Below, in pieces: positions 62,711-64,000 of a stretch of 64,000 nt of DNA; the first letter of the stretch is position 1; each line of letters begins with the position of its first letter. Position numbers and translations under genes: made by a program. Where the stretch lies: assembly GCF_002086695.1 (NCBI RefSeq), contig NZ_MVIH01000004.1, forward strand, positions 62,001 to 126,000, in the 5' to 3' direction. Below the pieces are notes generated by a model. That model worked only from the letters and a program-made list of their open reading frames with translations, was not told the origin of the DNA and did no database searches. This DNA is from Mycolicibacterium rhodesiae (GTDB lineage Bacteria > Actinomycetota > Actinomycetes > Mycobacteriales > Mycobacteriaceae).

Positions 62711-62835
62711 TGTCGTCGTCGCACCACAAAGCCGTGCCGACATCACCTTCGCTCCCCGGGTGCAGTCGTAACCGGGAAATACCAGACCAAAAAACGGCGC
62801 GACCAAGAGTCACGTTCGAGATGGGAATCCACACC

Positions 62836-64000
62836 ATGAGCGACATCATCGATCCGCCGGCCGCGGCCGACACCGATGCCAAATCCGATTCGGTCCAACG
62901 ACTCAAGCCGAATGCCGTCGGGCTGATCGGCGTGCTGTTCATGGCCGTCGCCACCGCGGCACCGATCACGGCCATGGTGGGCAACGTGCCGATCGCCGTC
63001 GGATTCGGCAATGGCGCATACGCGCCCGCCGGGTACTTCGTGGCCACGATCGTGCTGACGCTGTTCGCCATCGGCTACGCCGCGATGAGCAAGCACATCA
63101 CCGCAACCGGAGCGTTCTACGGGTACATCTCACACGGGTTGGGCCGGATCGTCGGGTTGGGCGCGGGCTTCCTCACCGCCATGGCCTACATGGTGTTCGA
63201 AGCGTCGCTGATCGGTATCTTCGCCTTCTTCGGCAATGACACCTTCAATTCCCTGTTCCACGTGAACATCCCGTGGATCGTGTTCGCCATCGGCATGCTG
63301 GTGGTCAACCTGGTGCTGACCTACTTCGACATCAACGTCGCCGCCAGGGTGCTCGGGGTCTTCCTGATCACCGAGATCGTCATGCTGTCGTTGATGGCGT
63401 TGTCGGTGCTGTTCACCGGTGGCGGCCCGCAGGGCTGGTCGTGGGGATCGCTCAACCCGCTCAACGCTTTTCAGAATCTGTCCGGGTCGGTGGCCGGGGC
63501 GGACGGCAGCATGATCACGGTGGCCGGCTCGGCAGGCATCGGCCTGTTCTTCGCATTCTGGTCGTGGGTCGGTTTCGAGTCCAGCGCGATGTACGGCGAG
63601 GAGTCGAAGAACCCGAAGAAGATCATCCCGATCGCGGTCATCAGCTCGGTCGTGGGGATCGGCGTGTTCTACGTTCTCATCTCGTGGCTGGCGATCGTCG
63701 GCACCGGACCGCAGAATGCCATTGCGCTGGCCCAGGATTCGACGACGGCCGGTGACATCTTCTTCGGCCCGGTCGGCGCACATCTGGGAACGTGGGCAGT
63801 CGACCTGTTCAAGATCCTGCTGATGACGGGTTCGTTCGCCTGCGGCATGGCATTCCACAACTGCGCCGCCCGCTACATCTACGCGATCGGCCGCGAGAAC
63901 GTCATCCCGGGCATGCGTAAGACACTGGGCGCCACCCACCCGACACACGGCTCGCCGCACATCGCCGGACTGATCCAGACCATCTTCGCGACCGTCGTGG
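62836..64000 (+). CDS. APC-family amino acid/amine permease (3' end beyond window)
   Basis: 388 residues are visible, and the frame stays open at the right edge. It starts MSDIIDPPAAADTDAKSDSV; ATG 62821 is an in-frame alternative. The APC signature follows: NAVGLIGVLFMAVATAAPIT in helix 1 and GAFYGYISHGLGRIVGLGAG, with about nine helices seen so far, including FAFWSWVGFESSAMYGEESK in the conserved helix 6 region. It imports amino acids or amines with protons or Na+. Its place beside the APH kinase and GntR unit suggests it feeds this pathway. Confidence 0.9.
   Translation, partial: MSDIIDPPAAADTDAKSDSVQRLKPNAVGLIGVLFMAVATAAPITAMVGNVPIAVGFGNGAYAPAGYFVATIVLTLFAIGYAAMSKHITATGAFYGYISHGLGRIVGLGAGFLTAMAYMVFEASLIGIFAFFGNDTFNSLFHVNIPWIVFAIGMLVVNLVLTYFDINVAARVLGVFLITEIVMLSLMALSVLFTGGGPQGWSWGSLNPLNAFQNLSGSVAGADGSMITVAGSAGIGLFFAFWSWVGFESSAMYGEESKNPKKIIPIAVISSVVGIGVFYVLISWLAIVGTGPQNAIALAQDSTTAGDIFFGPVGAHLGTWAVDLFKILLMTGSFACGMAFHNCAARYIYAIGRENVIPGMRKTLGATHPTHGSPHIAGLIQTIFATVV

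Noticed and set aside
62580..62820. Guanidine (ykkC) or c-di-AMP (ydaO) riboswitch before the permease
   Set aside because: No recognisable conserved core of either class; only simple stems seen.
1..64000. CRISPR arrays, insertion sequences, prophage or rRNA genes
   Set aside because: No regularly spaced repeats, transposase motifs, phage genes or rRNA sequences were seen.

Overview
The window is high-GC actinobacterial DNA. Gene content, codon use, frequent GTG starts, ATGA/GTGA overlaps and gene order point to a fast-growing mycobacterium (Mycolicibacterium type). Two long blocks follow the gene order I recall from M. tuberculosis. Positions 1407-8842 match the ligD / ku / Rv0927c / Rv0926c / mntH neighbourhood. 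Positions 34684-49458 match Rv0910 to Rv0902c (SRPBCC toxin, antitoxin, ctpE, Rv0907, Rv0906, echA6, accD3, prrA, prrB). A sigK-rskA locus lies at 12497-14621. One tRNA-Arg(CCT) is present. I see no rRNA, CRISPR array, prophage or insertion sequence, and no gene-free stretch longer than 300 bases.

Layout. 1-9.9 kb: a PucR-type regulator, the non-homologous end-joining pair LigD and Ku (divergent, with a small secreted-protein gene between them), an oxidoreductase pair behind a KstR-like box, two tandem small secreted proteins, MntH behind a DtxR-family-like box, and a fused gamma-glutamylcyclotransferase / poly-gamma-glutamate hydrolase. 10-12.4 kb: a two-gene carboxylate-to-aldehyde reduction unit resembling EhpF/EhpG. 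12.4-14.6 kb: a compact SigK operon with an exact SigK-type promoter. 14.6-34.7 kb: mixed chromosomal genes, including a GGDEF protein and a GAF-EAL protein, ANTAR proteins, thiolase plus carotenoid oxygenase plus a duplicated HxlR regulator with repeated Zn-ribbon-like motifs, a CIRCE-controlled Hsp20, an ABC-F protein, a K+ channel with two RCK domains, and an orphan DosR-like regulator with its own DosR box.

34.7-49.5 kb: a tight six-gene minus-strand operon (echA6, metallo-hydrolase, serine hydrolase, ctpE, antitoxin, toxin) divergent from accD3, and the PrrA/PrrB two-component system. A phosphoribosyltransferase and an asymmetric ABC exporter pair sit between accD3 and prrA, where M. tuberculosis has none.

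49.6-64 kb: an accessory catabolic region, the most interesting part of the window. It holds an orphan solute-binding lipoprotein, two tandem Mn-type ureohydrolases, a class II aldolase, a D-2-hydroxyacid dehydrogenase, a creatininase-family amidohydrolase with a full metal site, four SDRs, an APH-type kinase, an APC permease that runs off the right edge, and three local regulators (two TetR, one GntR/UTRA). Near-perfect or perfect palindromes lie in the promoter regions. I infer a pathway for uptake and breakdown of a guanidino or cyclic-amide compound; the substrate cannot be named from sequence.
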